Both the position numbers and the translations under genes were made by a program. Shown in pieces: positions 39,199-46,602 of a stretch of DNA of 64,000 nucleotides (the first letter of the stretch is position 1; every line of letters begins with the position of its first letter). Origin of the DNA: Lactobacillus jensenii DSM 20557. Lineage in GTDB: Bacteria > Bacillota > Bacilli > Lactobacillales > Lactobacillaceae. Under the pieces are notes generated by a model. It was not told the DNA's origin and made no database searches. It was given only the letters and a program-made list of their open reading frames with translations. Location: assembly GCF_001436455.1 (NCBI RefSeq), contig NZ_AYYU01000005.1, positions 28,123-92,122 on the forward strand, in the 5' to 3' direction.

Positions 39199-39492
39199 TT
39201 ATAGCACCTCCAATGCTGGTTTATCTGTGGTTTGAGTCGCTCTTTGAGCAGCAGCTAAAGTACGAGCCTTAATTACACAATCAAGGGCACCTTTATCAAC
39301 GGCCTTAACTTTGGCATTAGTTAAGCCAAATGATTTCAAAGTATCTGTAATCACACTTCTAATTTGATCACCATATGCTTTTGCAACATCTGATTCAAGA
39401 GTAATTTCAATTCCATTACTACCATTCATAATCATGATTTGAATGTCAGATGATTCTAAAGTACCAGCTACTGCTGTTGTCTTAATTTCCAT
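39199..39492 (-). CDS. citD: Citrate lyase acyl carrier protein (gamma subunit)
   Basis: 97-residue acyl carrier protein that holds the 2'-(5''-triphosphoribosyl)-3'-dephospho-CoA arm. The N-terminus AVAGTLESSD contains Ser14, the attachment position known from the Klebsiella protein. GALDCVIKAR near residue 68 is also family-typical. It overlaps the end of citC by 11 nt and precedes citE without a gap. Modification should need CitG, CitX and CitC from this window. Confidence 0.96.
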   Translation of the reverse strand: MEIKTTAVAGTLESSDIQIMIMNGSNGIEITLESDVAKAYGDQIRSVITDTLKSFGLTNAKVKAVDKGALDCVIKARTLAAAQRATQTTDKPALEVL

Positions 39493-40537
39493 CTATCTTC
39501 ATTCCTTCCTGGATTCGTTTTTGTAATTCTTCTTTATTTGCTTTGATAAATTCCGCTGTGGATGCCGGAACCAAGTCTTCGATAGCGGCAAGGTCGTCTA
39601 TCTTAATTAATTGTCGAACCTTCGTAGCTGTAACTGTTGTATCCCCTTTTTGAAGCCGTGGGATTAAATGTAAGTTAATTCCTGGTTCAAGTTCACGCTT
39701 TAAACTATCATTATAGATGCTTGTTGCATGAGAAAAAGGTTCAGTTCCAACGTAACGATGTTTAATTGAAAGTACAGGTGCAATCACATTTTTAAAGACT
39801 CTTGCATCAATTGTGGTTTGATTTTCAATTAAAGTATCAGCACTCTTTAAAAAGTAGGCAGGAAAAGTTGCAGCCGATACCATATAGCTATCGCCACTGA
39901 CAACATAGACATTCTTAAATTCAGCACAGCCCTTTTTAACTAGTTCAAAACGCTCTTTTGAATTAAACAATGACATGTCAGTTGCTACTACAAAGACATA
40001 AACCAAGTCATTTTCTTGGCTAGCCTTTTGGACTAAGTATCGGTGGCCAAAGGTAAAAGGATTTGCATTCATGACAATTCCGGCAACCTTTTTCTCTGCT
40101 TGATTTGTAATCTTTGGTAAAGAAGCCAAATAGTCATGAACATCAGGACTACCATTTTCTAAAAAAGCAGCCTCATCGGTTCTAGCTAATTCACTAAAAC
40201 CTAAATGCTTAAAACTATCAGCATATTTCACCTTGGTAAAAACAAACATATGAAAAATTTGTTGAGTGAAAAGATACTGGCTCAATGCCGTAACAATCTT
40301 ATTAAAACGTTGTCCTAGTTCACTATCTTTATTGCAAACTGCAATATACTTTAATACGTTGCCAGCAACACTTCCTGTTCCAACTAAATTACCATCTTCA
40401 TCAATCAGACCTAAAGTATGATCAATAACGGCAACTTCTCTTTCCGAAAAATTATGCAAATCTAACTTTTCTAAGAAATTAATCCAGCGTTGTTTGGTAG
40501 CTGGATCACTTAGATAAAGATCAACAACTTTATCCAA
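39482..40537 (-). CDS. citC: [Citrate (pro-3S)-lyase] ligase
   Basis: Acetylates the thiol of the CitD prosthetic group using acetate and ATP, activating the lyase. The 351-residue protein has an N-terminal acetyltransferase-like region (about 20-130) and a nucleotidyltransferase domain with NANPFTFGHRYLV (about 157-169, HxGH-like site). The start is TTG, 7 nt after AGGAGG. It is the first gene of citCDEF, with a good promoter upstream and a divergent CitI-type regulator. Confidence 0.94.
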   Translation of the reverse strand: MDKVVDLYLSDPATKQRWINFLEKLDLHNFSEREVAVIDHTLGLIDEDGNLVGTGSVAGNVLKYIAVCNKDSELGQRFNKIVTALSQYLFTQQIFHMFVFTKVKYADSFKHLGFSELARTDEAAFLENGSPDVHDYLASLPKITNQAEKKVAGIVMNANPFTFGHRYLVQKASQENDLVYVFVVATDMSLFNSKERFELVKKGCAEFKNVYVVSGDSYMVSAATFPAYFLKSADTLIENQTTIDARVFKNVIAPVLSIKHRYVGTEPFSHATSIYNDSLKRELEPGINLHLIPRLQKGDTTVTATKVRQLIKIDDLAAIEDLVPASTAEFIKANKEELQKRIQEGMKIDGN

Positions 40538-40574
40538 TCTGCTGCCTCCTTTCCCTTGTGCAACAATTAACTAA

Positions 40575-40671
40575 GTTACAATGTAAGTATAATTCTTTAT
40601 TTTAAAAATTTCAAATTAATCCTTATATTTTTAAAAATTAAAAATATCTGTTACAATTAAAAAAGTTACAA
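40575..40671. promoter_or_regulatory. Possible CitI operator region (three GTTACAA motifs)
   Basis: GTTACAA occurs at 40575-40581, 40650-40656 and 40665-40671 in the very AT-rich divergent region between citC and the SorC-type regulator. CitI of Weissella is known to bind AT-rich sites in the equivalent gap. The link of this motif to CitI is inference. Confidence 0.4.
40586..40614 (-). promoter_or_regulatory. citCDEF promoter
   Basis: TTGAAA (40609-40614) and TATACT (40586-40591) with a 17-nt spacer on the minus strand, about 49 nt upstream of citC. Confidence 0.7.
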
Positions 40672-40695
40672 GAAAAAATTTTTCTCCATAAGCGT

Positions 40696-40701
40696 TATAA
40701 T
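40696..40701 (+). promoter_or_regulatory. -10 element of the citI-like gene
   Basis: Perfect TATAAT 31 nt before the ATG; no convincing -35. Confidence 0.45.
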
Positions 40702-40732
40702 GAAACTAATAGAAATTAAGTGAGATGATTAT

Positions 40733-41686
40733 ATGGTAGAAAGTTACGATAATTCCCAACTTGCTGATATTGCGCGTGATTATTATCTAAGTAAGTTACC
40801 AATTACGCAAATATCACAAAAATACAACCTTTCACGTTACCTAATCGCTAAAGCTCTTGAAGAAGCAGAGGCAAGTTGTGTTGTTCATATCAGTATTAAA
40901 TCAAGCGTCAAACGTAATAATCAGCTTGAAACGAACCTTAGAAACTTATTTGGCTTAAAGGAAGCCTTCGTTTTGAAAGATCGAGATACAACTAGTCATG
41001 ATAATGAGCAAATCGTTGATTTTGCAGCTCATCAAATTCAGAATTATTCAAAAGCAGCTAATGAAATTGGACTTACTTGGGGAACAACCGTCCTAGATAC
41101 GATTGTCCACTTTGATGAAATTAAACGTCCCGACTTATCATTTGTTCAATTAGCTGGGATGAGTTTAAGAACTGATACACCTCATGCGAACTATTCATTA
41201 ATTCAACGTGCCGCAGAAAAATTTGAAGCTAAATCATATGTTTTACCAATTCCTTTATACATACTTAATCAAACAGCCCATGATTTAATGGAAAAAGAGC
41301 CTGCAATTGAAGAGTTACATAAAAAATACCAACACCTTGACTTAGTCTTTACTGGTGTTGGTACCCTTGCAAGTATGGAATCTAATCGTGTTTGGGGCAA
41401 ATTGCAAGATCAAATTTTCTCTGGAGTTGATCAAAATAAAGTTGCTGGTATGATTTTTGGTCGTGCATATGACATTAATGGACAAATCTTTGAAAGTGTT
41501 GAGGCCAAATTATCAGGTATTAAGCGTGAAGATTTGTTAAATACTCCAATTCGTTTTGCCATTGTAAAAAATAAGTTCAAAACGCACTCACTTTTAGGTG
41601 CGCTTCGAACTCATTTGATTACTCATTTAGTTATTAATGAAGCAATTGCAAATAAACTTTTACAAGAAGCAGAAAAATTCAACTAA
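40733..41686 (+). CDS. citI: SorC/DeoR-family regulator, CitI-like
   Basis: 317-residue transcriptional regulator with an N-terminal helix-turn-helix (about 10-50, LPITQISQKYNLSRYLIAKALEEA) and a C-terminal sugar-binding-type effector domain (about 60-315, GLTWGTTVLD, VFTGVGTLASM). It is divergent from citCDEF, as CitI is in Weissella and Leuconostoc, where this SorC-type protein activates citrate genes in response to citrate. The function here is inferred from family and position. It ends one base before the converging hydrolase gene. Confidence 0.82.
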   Translation: MVESYDNSQLADIARDYYLSKLPITQISQKYNLSRYLIAKALEEAEASCVVHISIKSSVKRNNQLETNLRNLFGLKEAFVLKDRDTTSHDNEQIVDFAAHQIQNYSKAANEIGLTWGTTVLDTIVHFDEIKRPDLSFVQLAGMSLRTDTPHANYSLIQRAAEKFEAKSYVLPIPLYILNQTAHDLMEKEPAIEELHKKYQHLDLVFTGVGTLASMESNRVWGKLQDQIFSGVDQNKVAGMIFGRAYDINGQIFESVEAKLSGIKREDLLNTPIRFAIVKNKFKTHSLLGALRTHLITHLVINEAIANKLLQEAEKFN

Positions 41687-42478
41687 TTACAAGCCATTCT
41701 TCTTAAGAAATGAGAGGATGGCTTTTGTTGTCTCTTCAGGTTTTTCAGCTTGCAAAATATGACCGCATTCGCTAATGACATGACTTTCAATCTTATCATT
41801 AATATAGGTCATGGCCTGTGCAAATTCACAATTAAAGTATGGCGACTTCTCACCTGCCAAGACAAGTAACGGAATTGATAAATCCATCACCACATCGCGC
41901 CAATCTTGGAAAGCATGGTCGCACAAGAATTTGTAATTGGCCTCTTCATCATAGGGATGCTCTTGCCGCTCAAGCTTAACAGGAGTGGCAATATCAGGAT
42001 CAACTCTAACATAGTTAGCATGAACTGTATCATGATATTTCAAAGAAATTGGAAAATTATCCCAGTTTAAGTCTTGATAGCCAAAGTTCCAGCTGTCATC
42101 ATTAATCATCTTTGGTGGTTGGTCTAAGTCAACCATAGCAGCTAGTCTTCCCTTACCAAATAAAGACGCATAGGCAAACAAGGTGCTTGCCCCCATTGAA
42201 TTACCTACTGCAATTACATTATTTAAGTTAAGACTAGCTAAAAATTCTTCCAAATCAAGGGCATGTCGACTCATTCTTTGTCCCTTATAAGTTCGTTGAC
42301 TCAGGCCTTGATTTCTTGGATCAAGTACTAATACCCGATACTTATCTTGCAACAGTTCAACCATTCTTTTAAATAGTTGCCCACTTGCTCCAATTCCTGG
42401 TAAACAAACTAAAGCCGGTAAATCAGTTTGAGTATCTGTATAGTGCAGAGTCACGTGATCACTTGTTTTAAATTCCAT
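41687..42478 (-). CDS. Alpha/beta hydrolase
   Basis: Cytoplasmic 263-residue alpha/beta-fold hydrolase. The nucleophile elbow is GNSMGAS (Ser94), the oxyanion-hole region is LPGIGASG (about 26-33), and the catalytic histidine lies in ECGHILQAEKP (about 240-250), with an acid likely in the LAGEKSP region. The substrate cannot be told. It converges on citI with no gap and lies after the terminator of the malate dehydrogenase unit, so it is probably a separate or read-through transcript. A role in citrate metabolism is not implied by sequence. Confidence 0.8.
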   Translation of the reverse strand: MEFKTSDHVTLHYTDTQTDLPALVCLPGIGASGQLFKRMVELLQDKYRVLVLDPRNQGLSQRTYKGQRMSRHALDLEEFLASLNLNNVIAVGNSMGASTLFAYASLFGKGRLAAMVDLDQPPKMINDDSWNFGYQDLNWDNFPISLKYHDTVHANYVRVDPDIATPVKLERQEHPYDEEANYKFLCDHAFQDWRDVVMDLSIPLLVLAGEKSPYFNCEFAQAMTYINDKIESHVISECGHILQAEKPEETTKAILSFLKKNGL

Positions 42479-42488
42479 AATTACCTCA

Positions 42489-42518
42489 CAAAAAAATGAC
42501 TAGCATTACTAGTCATTC
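42489..42518 (-). terminator. Terminator of the dehydrogenase unit
   Basis: AATGACTAG/CTAGTCATT hairpin with T-run starting 7 nt beyond the stop at 42525. Confidence 0.85.
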
Positions 42519-42524
42519 TAACAT

Positions 42525-43448
42525 TTATTTAGCTACACCAGCTAATACTTCTTGCATCTTGTCAGCTGAATTCTTCATCTTGCTCAATTCTTTATCAGAT
42601 AATTCAGCTTCAATTACATGACTGATACCATTGGCATTGATTACAGTTGGAGTACCTAGGTAAAGGTCGTGTTTGATACCATATTGACCAGTAATTGGGG
42701 CAGAAAGTGGTAAGCAAATTTCTTTATTTTCCAAAACTGCCTTCACAATTTGAGCAAGCATCATGGCAACACCATAGAAAGTAGCACCCTTCTTTGCAAT
42801 GATTTCGCCACCCTTTTTACGGACGTCACTTTCAATTGCAGTTAAAACTTCTGGTGTCATTTCTGAATATGAAGTTAAAGCCTTACCAGCAACAGTTGCT
42901 TCATCGAAGTTTTCAAATGAAGTATCGCCATGTTCACCTAAAACATAAGCATTAACATCTTCAACCTTAACATTAAGCTTCTTAGCTAGTTCAACACGTA
43001 AACGAGCTGAGTCAAGTGAAGTACCAGTACCAATAACTTTGTTCTTAGGGAAACCAGATAACTTTTGGGTTAAGGTAGTCAAAATATCAACTGGGTTAGC
43101 ACTAACAACAAAAATACCATTGAAGCCAGAATCAACAACTGGCTTAACAATACTCTTTAAAATCTTAACGTTCTTGTTAACAAGATCAAGTCTAGTTTCA
43201 CCTGGCTTACGTGGAATACCTGCAGTAATTACAACAATATCAGCATCTTTTGCATCGCTGTATTCACCAGCATGAACATTAACGCTACCAGTAAATGGAG
43301 TGATGTCTTCTAAGTCCATTGAATCACCTAATGGACGGTCTTTCACAACGTCACAAATTACCAATTCATCTAAGTTAGTGTTTTGCAATAAATCGTTAGC
43401 AAAAGTTGAACCAACTGCACCGTCACCGACTAATAAAACTTTACTCAT
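42525..43448 (-). CDS. LDH-fold dehydrogenase, predicted malate dehydrogenase
   Basis: NAD-dependent 2-hydroxyacid dehydrogenase of 307 residues with the L-lactate dehydrogenase fold: GDGAVGS (8-14), GTSLDSARLR (substrate arginine) and GEHGDTS (catalytic histidine). The active-site loop reads AGIPRKPGETRLDL, with Arg80 where lactate dehydrogenases have Gln (position 102 in classical numbering). In Bacillus stearothermophilus LDH the Gln102Arg change turns the enzyme into a malate dehydrogenase, so oxaloacetate reduction is predicted. It lies next to citrate lyase, fumarase and fumarate reductase, which fits. Automatic annotation would probably call it ldh. Confidence 0.85.
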   Translation of the reverse strand: MSKVLLVGDGAVGSTFANDLLQNTNLDELVICDVVKDRPLGDSMDLEDITPFTGSVNVHAGEYSDAKDADIVVITAGIPRKPGETRLDLVNKNVKILKSIVKPVVDSGFNGIFVVSANPVDILTTLTQKLSGFPKNKVIGTGTSLDSARLRVELAKKLNVKVEDVNAYVLGEHGDTSFENFDEATVAGKALTSYSEMTPEVLTAIESDVRKKGGEIIAKKGATFYGVAMMLAQIVKAVLENKEICLPLSAPITGQYGIKHDLYLGTPTVINANGISHVIEAELSDKELSKMKNSADKMQEVLAGVAK

Positions 43449-43473
43449 TATAAAAACTCCTTATTTACTATAA

Positions 43474-44610
43474 TTAATAGTTTCCTGTAAACATATTGTC
43501 TGCCTTAGGTGGAACATAATCCCCAAAGTACTTAGTGAAGTCCAAATCAAGGTATTGGCATAAGTCATAAACTTCAGTCATGGTCTTATCGATAACTGGA
43601 ATACCATTTTCCTTACGGTCTTTAATTGCAGCCATTTCCTTTTCACCATGAGTATAAATCCGCTCTTGACCAGCAGCCTTTGGCGCGTCACGCAAAGCTT
43701 GTAAATATTCTGAGAAGTGCTTCTTAATTGCTTCAGGTTCACCAAAACTTGCTAAATTAATAGCCATAAAGCCGTGACAAGTACCAGCCTTACCATCTTT
43801 CATAACCAAGTCACTAGTCAAACCTTGTGACAAAATTGATGAAAAGATTTCGGCAACCATACCATTACCATAACCCTTGTGTGAGCCAAGTTCTTCAGTA
43901 TTGCCACCAAGTGGCATAATTCCACCGCCAACGTGGCCAACAATATTTGACAAAACTTCGCCAGCGTTATTGGTAGGTTGACCATCTTTATCTAAAGCCC
44001 AGCCGTCAGGTAACTTCTTGCCAAGCTTATTGTACATTTCAAGCTTACCACGAGTAACAACAGTAGTTGAGGCGTCAAATAAGAAGTCATATGGATCAGC
44101 TGGAACGCACCAAGCTTGCGGATTTGAACCAATCATCGCTTTTGAAGCATAAGTTGGAACCATGATTGCTTCACTGTTAGTACATGAGAAGCCAAGCATA
44201 TTTTCTTTTGCGGCCATTTTGGCATAATAACCAGCAATTCCGTAGTGGTTAGAATTGCGAACAGTGACAATTCCCACACCAACTTCCTTAGCCTTCTTGA
44301 TAGCTAAATCCATAGCAAAGTGACCATTAAGTTGTCCCATACCATTATGGCCATCAACAACAGCTGAAATTGGAGTTTCAAAGATTACTTCCGGTTCTGC
44401 ATCTACCTTCATTGTACCCTTTTGAATTCCTTTATAGTAACGAACCATTCTTTGCATTCCGTGACTTTGAATTCCATACAAATCAGCTGTTAATAATACA
44501 TCAGTAATAATACGTGCTTTCTGTTCATTAAAGCCCAACTTTTGGAAAGCATCCATACAAAGCATGTTTAATTTATCGTAGGAGAATTTTACTTTCTTTC
44601 CTTCAGCCAT
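43474..44610 (-). CDS. Malate/L-lactate dehydrogenase family oxidoreductase (Ldh_2)
   Basis: 378-residue NAD(P)-dependent oxidoreductase of the Ldh_2 family (PF02615; malate, ureidoglycolate, L-sulfolactate dehydrogenases), unrelated in fold to classical LDH. Visible motifs are YGIQSHGMQRM (about 45-55, catalytic His), NSNHYGIAGYY (about 119-129), and GSHKGYGNGMVAEI (about 242-255). It precedes the LDH-fold enzyme by 25 nt and shares its promoter. Two dehydrogenases for related acids in one operon suggests malate/oxaloacetate or lactate interconversion. Exact substrate not determinable. Confidence 0.88.
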   Translation of the reverse strand: MAEGKKVKFSYDKLNMLCMDAFQKLGFNEQKARIITDVLLTADLYGIQSHGMQRMVRYYKGIQKGTMKVDAEPEVIFETPISAVVDGHNGMGQLNGHFAMDLAIKKAKEVGVGIVTVRNSNHYGIAGYYAKMAAKENMLGFSCTNSEAIMVPTYASKAMIGSNPQAWCVPADPYDFLFDASTTVVTRGKLEMYNKLGKKLPDGWALDKDGQPTNNAGEVLSNIVGHVGGGIMPLGGNTEELGSHKGYGNGMVAEIFSSILSQGLTSDLVMKDGKAGTCHGFMAINLASFGEPEAIKKHFSEYLQALRDAPKAAGQERIYTHGEKEMAAIKDRKENGIPVIDKTMTEVYDLCQYLDLDFTKYFGDYVPPKADNMFTGNY

Positions 44611-44654
44611 TTTAAAGCCTCTTTCTTTTCTGCTACATTTCTTTCACATGCTAA

Positions 44655-44683
44655 ATACTAACACTTGTTTTTAAAAATTACAA
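44655..44683 (-). promoter_or_regulatory. Promoter of the dehydrogenase pair
   Basis: TTGTAA (44678-44683) and TAGTAT (44655-44660) with a 17-nt spacer, 45 nt upstream of the start at 44610. Confidence 0.55.
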
Positions 44684-44707
44684 ATAATTGCATATTTTTT
44701 TAAATAT

Positions 44708-45250
44708 TCAAAAAGATAATTCTTGGATAATTAATTCAGAAATTTGTTTTTGTAATTCTTCTACTGAATGTGCTCGTGAACGAGCACATTCCTTTGCTGG
44801 CTTTCCACAAATTAAACATCCTCTTCCTAATATTCCTAATTCAGCACGACCCAAATCCTTTATTTGATTATTTTTAAAATAATGTACATCTAAGTCAAAT
44901 AATCGTCTTGCTTTGTTTTCTTGTTCGAAATCTATACAATACTCCTTAACATTAACAGGTTTTTCTTGGGCTAAATAAAAATATTCAGGTCCAGTTTTCT
45001 TTTTCAAGAAATTTCCTTCAAGAGTAAGAACAAAAGGGGCATTACTTTCAAATTTAACCAATTCATATTTAAAAAAGTTCTCTATCATCAAGTTGTTCTT
45101 AATTGGACCAGGAATATTTAATTTAGCCCCAATAATTGTCCAATTCTTATTTTCAAGAACTAATTTATTTTGTAATTCTACCCTTTGATCTTTATTTTTA
45201 AGAACATCGTAAATTGTTACAGATTCTCCATCTTCTAAAATATTCATCAT
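44708..45250 (-). CDS. citX: Holo-citrate lyase synthase (apo-citrate lyase phosphoribosyl-dephospho-CoA transferase)
   Basis: Transfers the CitG product to Ser14 of CitD. The 180-residue protein ends with the family block LFDLDVHYF, LGRGCLICGKPAKECARSRAHS (about 145-165), which is diagnostic. I use the ATG at 45250, 7 nt after AGGAG; an in-frame ATG seven codons earlier has no ribosome binding site. Unusually it is not in citCDEFXG order: it sits 4 kb away, 25 nt after the dacA terminator, so its promoter is unclear. Confidence 0.9.
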   Translation of the reverse strand: MMNILEDGESVTIYDVLKNKDQRVELQNKLVLENKNWTIIGAKLNIPGPIKNNLMIENFFKYELVKFESNAPFVLTLEGNFLKKKTGPEYFYLAQEKPVNVKEYCIDFEQENKARRLFDLDVHYFKNNQIKDLGRAELGILGRGCLICGKPAKECARSRAHSVEELQKQISELIIQELSF

Positions 45251-45274
45251 TTTACAACTCCTAGCGTTCATAAT

Positions 45275-45301
45275 AAAAAAGGATTCTATGAATCCTTTTT
45301 T
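45275..45301 (-). terminator. dacA terminator
   Basis: AAAAAGGATTC/GAATCCTTTTTT hairpin directly at the dacA stop codon. Confidence 0.85.
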
Positions 45302-46488
45302 TATTTTCTTATCAAGTTTATTTTTACTGAATTTCGTTTATCTAGTTTATAAACTAATTTAGCAACTATGCTACCTTTTTTAACTTTATTTTGCTCTTTT
45401 ACTATTAATTTAGGAGTTAAACTTGATAAGTTTTGTTTTTTTTGAAGCCAAAGGGCAGAATCCTTTTCAGGTACAACTGAAATTTTCTTTTTTTGTTTTT
45501 TGCTAGTAATTGTTATCTTTTGATACTTTTTGGGTAAGTTATTTTTATCAACCTTAACTAACTGATATTTATCAAATACTGTATCAATCATGTTATTAGT
45601 TTGAATAAATTGATTACTATATTCTCCTGGCACATCTAAGACTACTGTGATTACTCTACGGTTATCAAAAGTTCCTGTTCCTACATAACAATAGCCAGCT
45701 GCATCTGTTTTTCCAGTCTTTAGTCCATCCATAGTACCTTTTTTAGGACCATAACCCATTCCTTCTAGCATATAGATGATATTTTCCATCTTCATTTCAT
45801 TATCTTGCCTAATTTTAAAGTTTGCATACTTAGTTTTAGTAATGTTTAGAACTTCAGGATACTTATCTATCAAATATTTGGAAACCAAGGCCATGTCTTT
45901 AGCTGAAAACTGATTTTCTTGATTATCATCAATTTTAGGTAGCTTTAAGTCGCCTAATTCCCCATTTGATAAGCCAATCATGTTATAAATTTCAGGATTT
46001 TTGACACCTGCTCTTTTTGCGACAACTTTCATTTTGTAATTAAAAGCAGCTACACTACCAGCATCCGCTAGTGCTAAAGCCTCTGTACTGCCATCTGCTG
46101 AAACAATCATCATAGATTCAATGAGTGAACGAACAGTATACCGTTCATTATAAACTAACGGAACATTTGAAAAGTGCCAATCATCTGCTACTTTTGCTAC
46201 ATCTTTACTGATTTGAATTTCTTGATCCCAATCGAGTTTATGCTTATGAATATCTTCCATTATTACCGCTAACGTCAAAATCTTAGTTAATGAAGCTACA
46301 GCATATTTCTTAGTTGCATTTCTTTGATACAGAATCTGCCCTGTTTTTTCATCCATCATAAAAGCAGCTTTCGCATTAACAGACTGTACGTCAGCTTTTA
46401 CAATATTGAAAAAAGATAAATTAATTATCCCAATAATCCAAAGTACTACTATCCCAGCCAATCCCAACTTATCCCAAAATCTTTTCAT
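45301..46488 (-). CDS. D-alanyl-D-alanine carboxypeptidase (PBP5-type)
   Basis: Exported penicillin-binding protein that trims the terminal D-Ala of peptidoglycan pentapeptides. I start at the ATG at 46488, 7 nt after GAAAGAG, giving 395 residues with a signal peptide (hydrophobic about 9-28). Catalytic SxxK is SLTK. The second motif reads SADG instead of the usual SxN, an Asn-to-Asp change. KTG is intact (GLKTGKTDAAGYC). A beta-rich C-terminal domain follows, but no clear C-terminal amphipathic anchor. Context among citrate genes appears accidental. Confidence 0.88.
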   Translation of the reverse strand: MKRFWDKLGLAGIVVLWIIGIINLSFFNIVKADVQSVNAKAAFMMDEKTGQILYQRNATKKYAVASLTKILTLAVIMEDIHKHKLDWDQEIQISKDVAKVADDWHFSNVPLVYNERYTVRSLIESMMIVSADGSTEALALADAGSVAAFNYKMKVVAKRAGVKNPEIYNMIGLSNGELGDLKLPKIDDNQENQFSAKDMALVSKYLIDKYPEVLNITKTKYANFKIRQDNEMKMENIIYMLEGMGYGPKKGTMDGLKTGKTDAAGYCYVGTGTFDNRRVITVVLDVPGEYSNQFIQTNNMIDTVFDKYQLVKVDKNNLPKKYQKITITSKKQKKKISVVPEKDSALWLQKKQNLSSLTPKLIVKEQNKVKKGSIVAKLVYKLDKRNSVKINLIRK

Positions 46489-46555
46489 TATCATTCTCTT
46501 TCTTTGCAATACTTGTCATAGTAATTAATTTTACTATATTTTTACTTATTTGAAC

Positions 46556-46588
46556 AAAAAAGTAAGCCATACCAAGTATGTCTTACTT
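46556..46588 (-). terminator. Terminator of DASS gene 1
   Basis: AAAGTAAGACATAC/GTATGGCTTACTTTTTT hairpin about 15 nt beyond the stop at 46603. Confidence 0.85.
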
Positions 46589-46602
46589 TAAAAATCAATT
46601 AA

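Noticed and set aside
40538..40732. Horizontal transfer or mobile-element border at the citrate island
   Set aside because: No terminal repeats, integrase, transposase remnants or composition shift could be seen; AT-richness is normal for a regulatory gap.
44655..44683. Fourth CitI-type GTTACAA motif
   Set aside because: The TTACAA here coincides with the -35 element complement and lacks the leading G context seen in the citC region.
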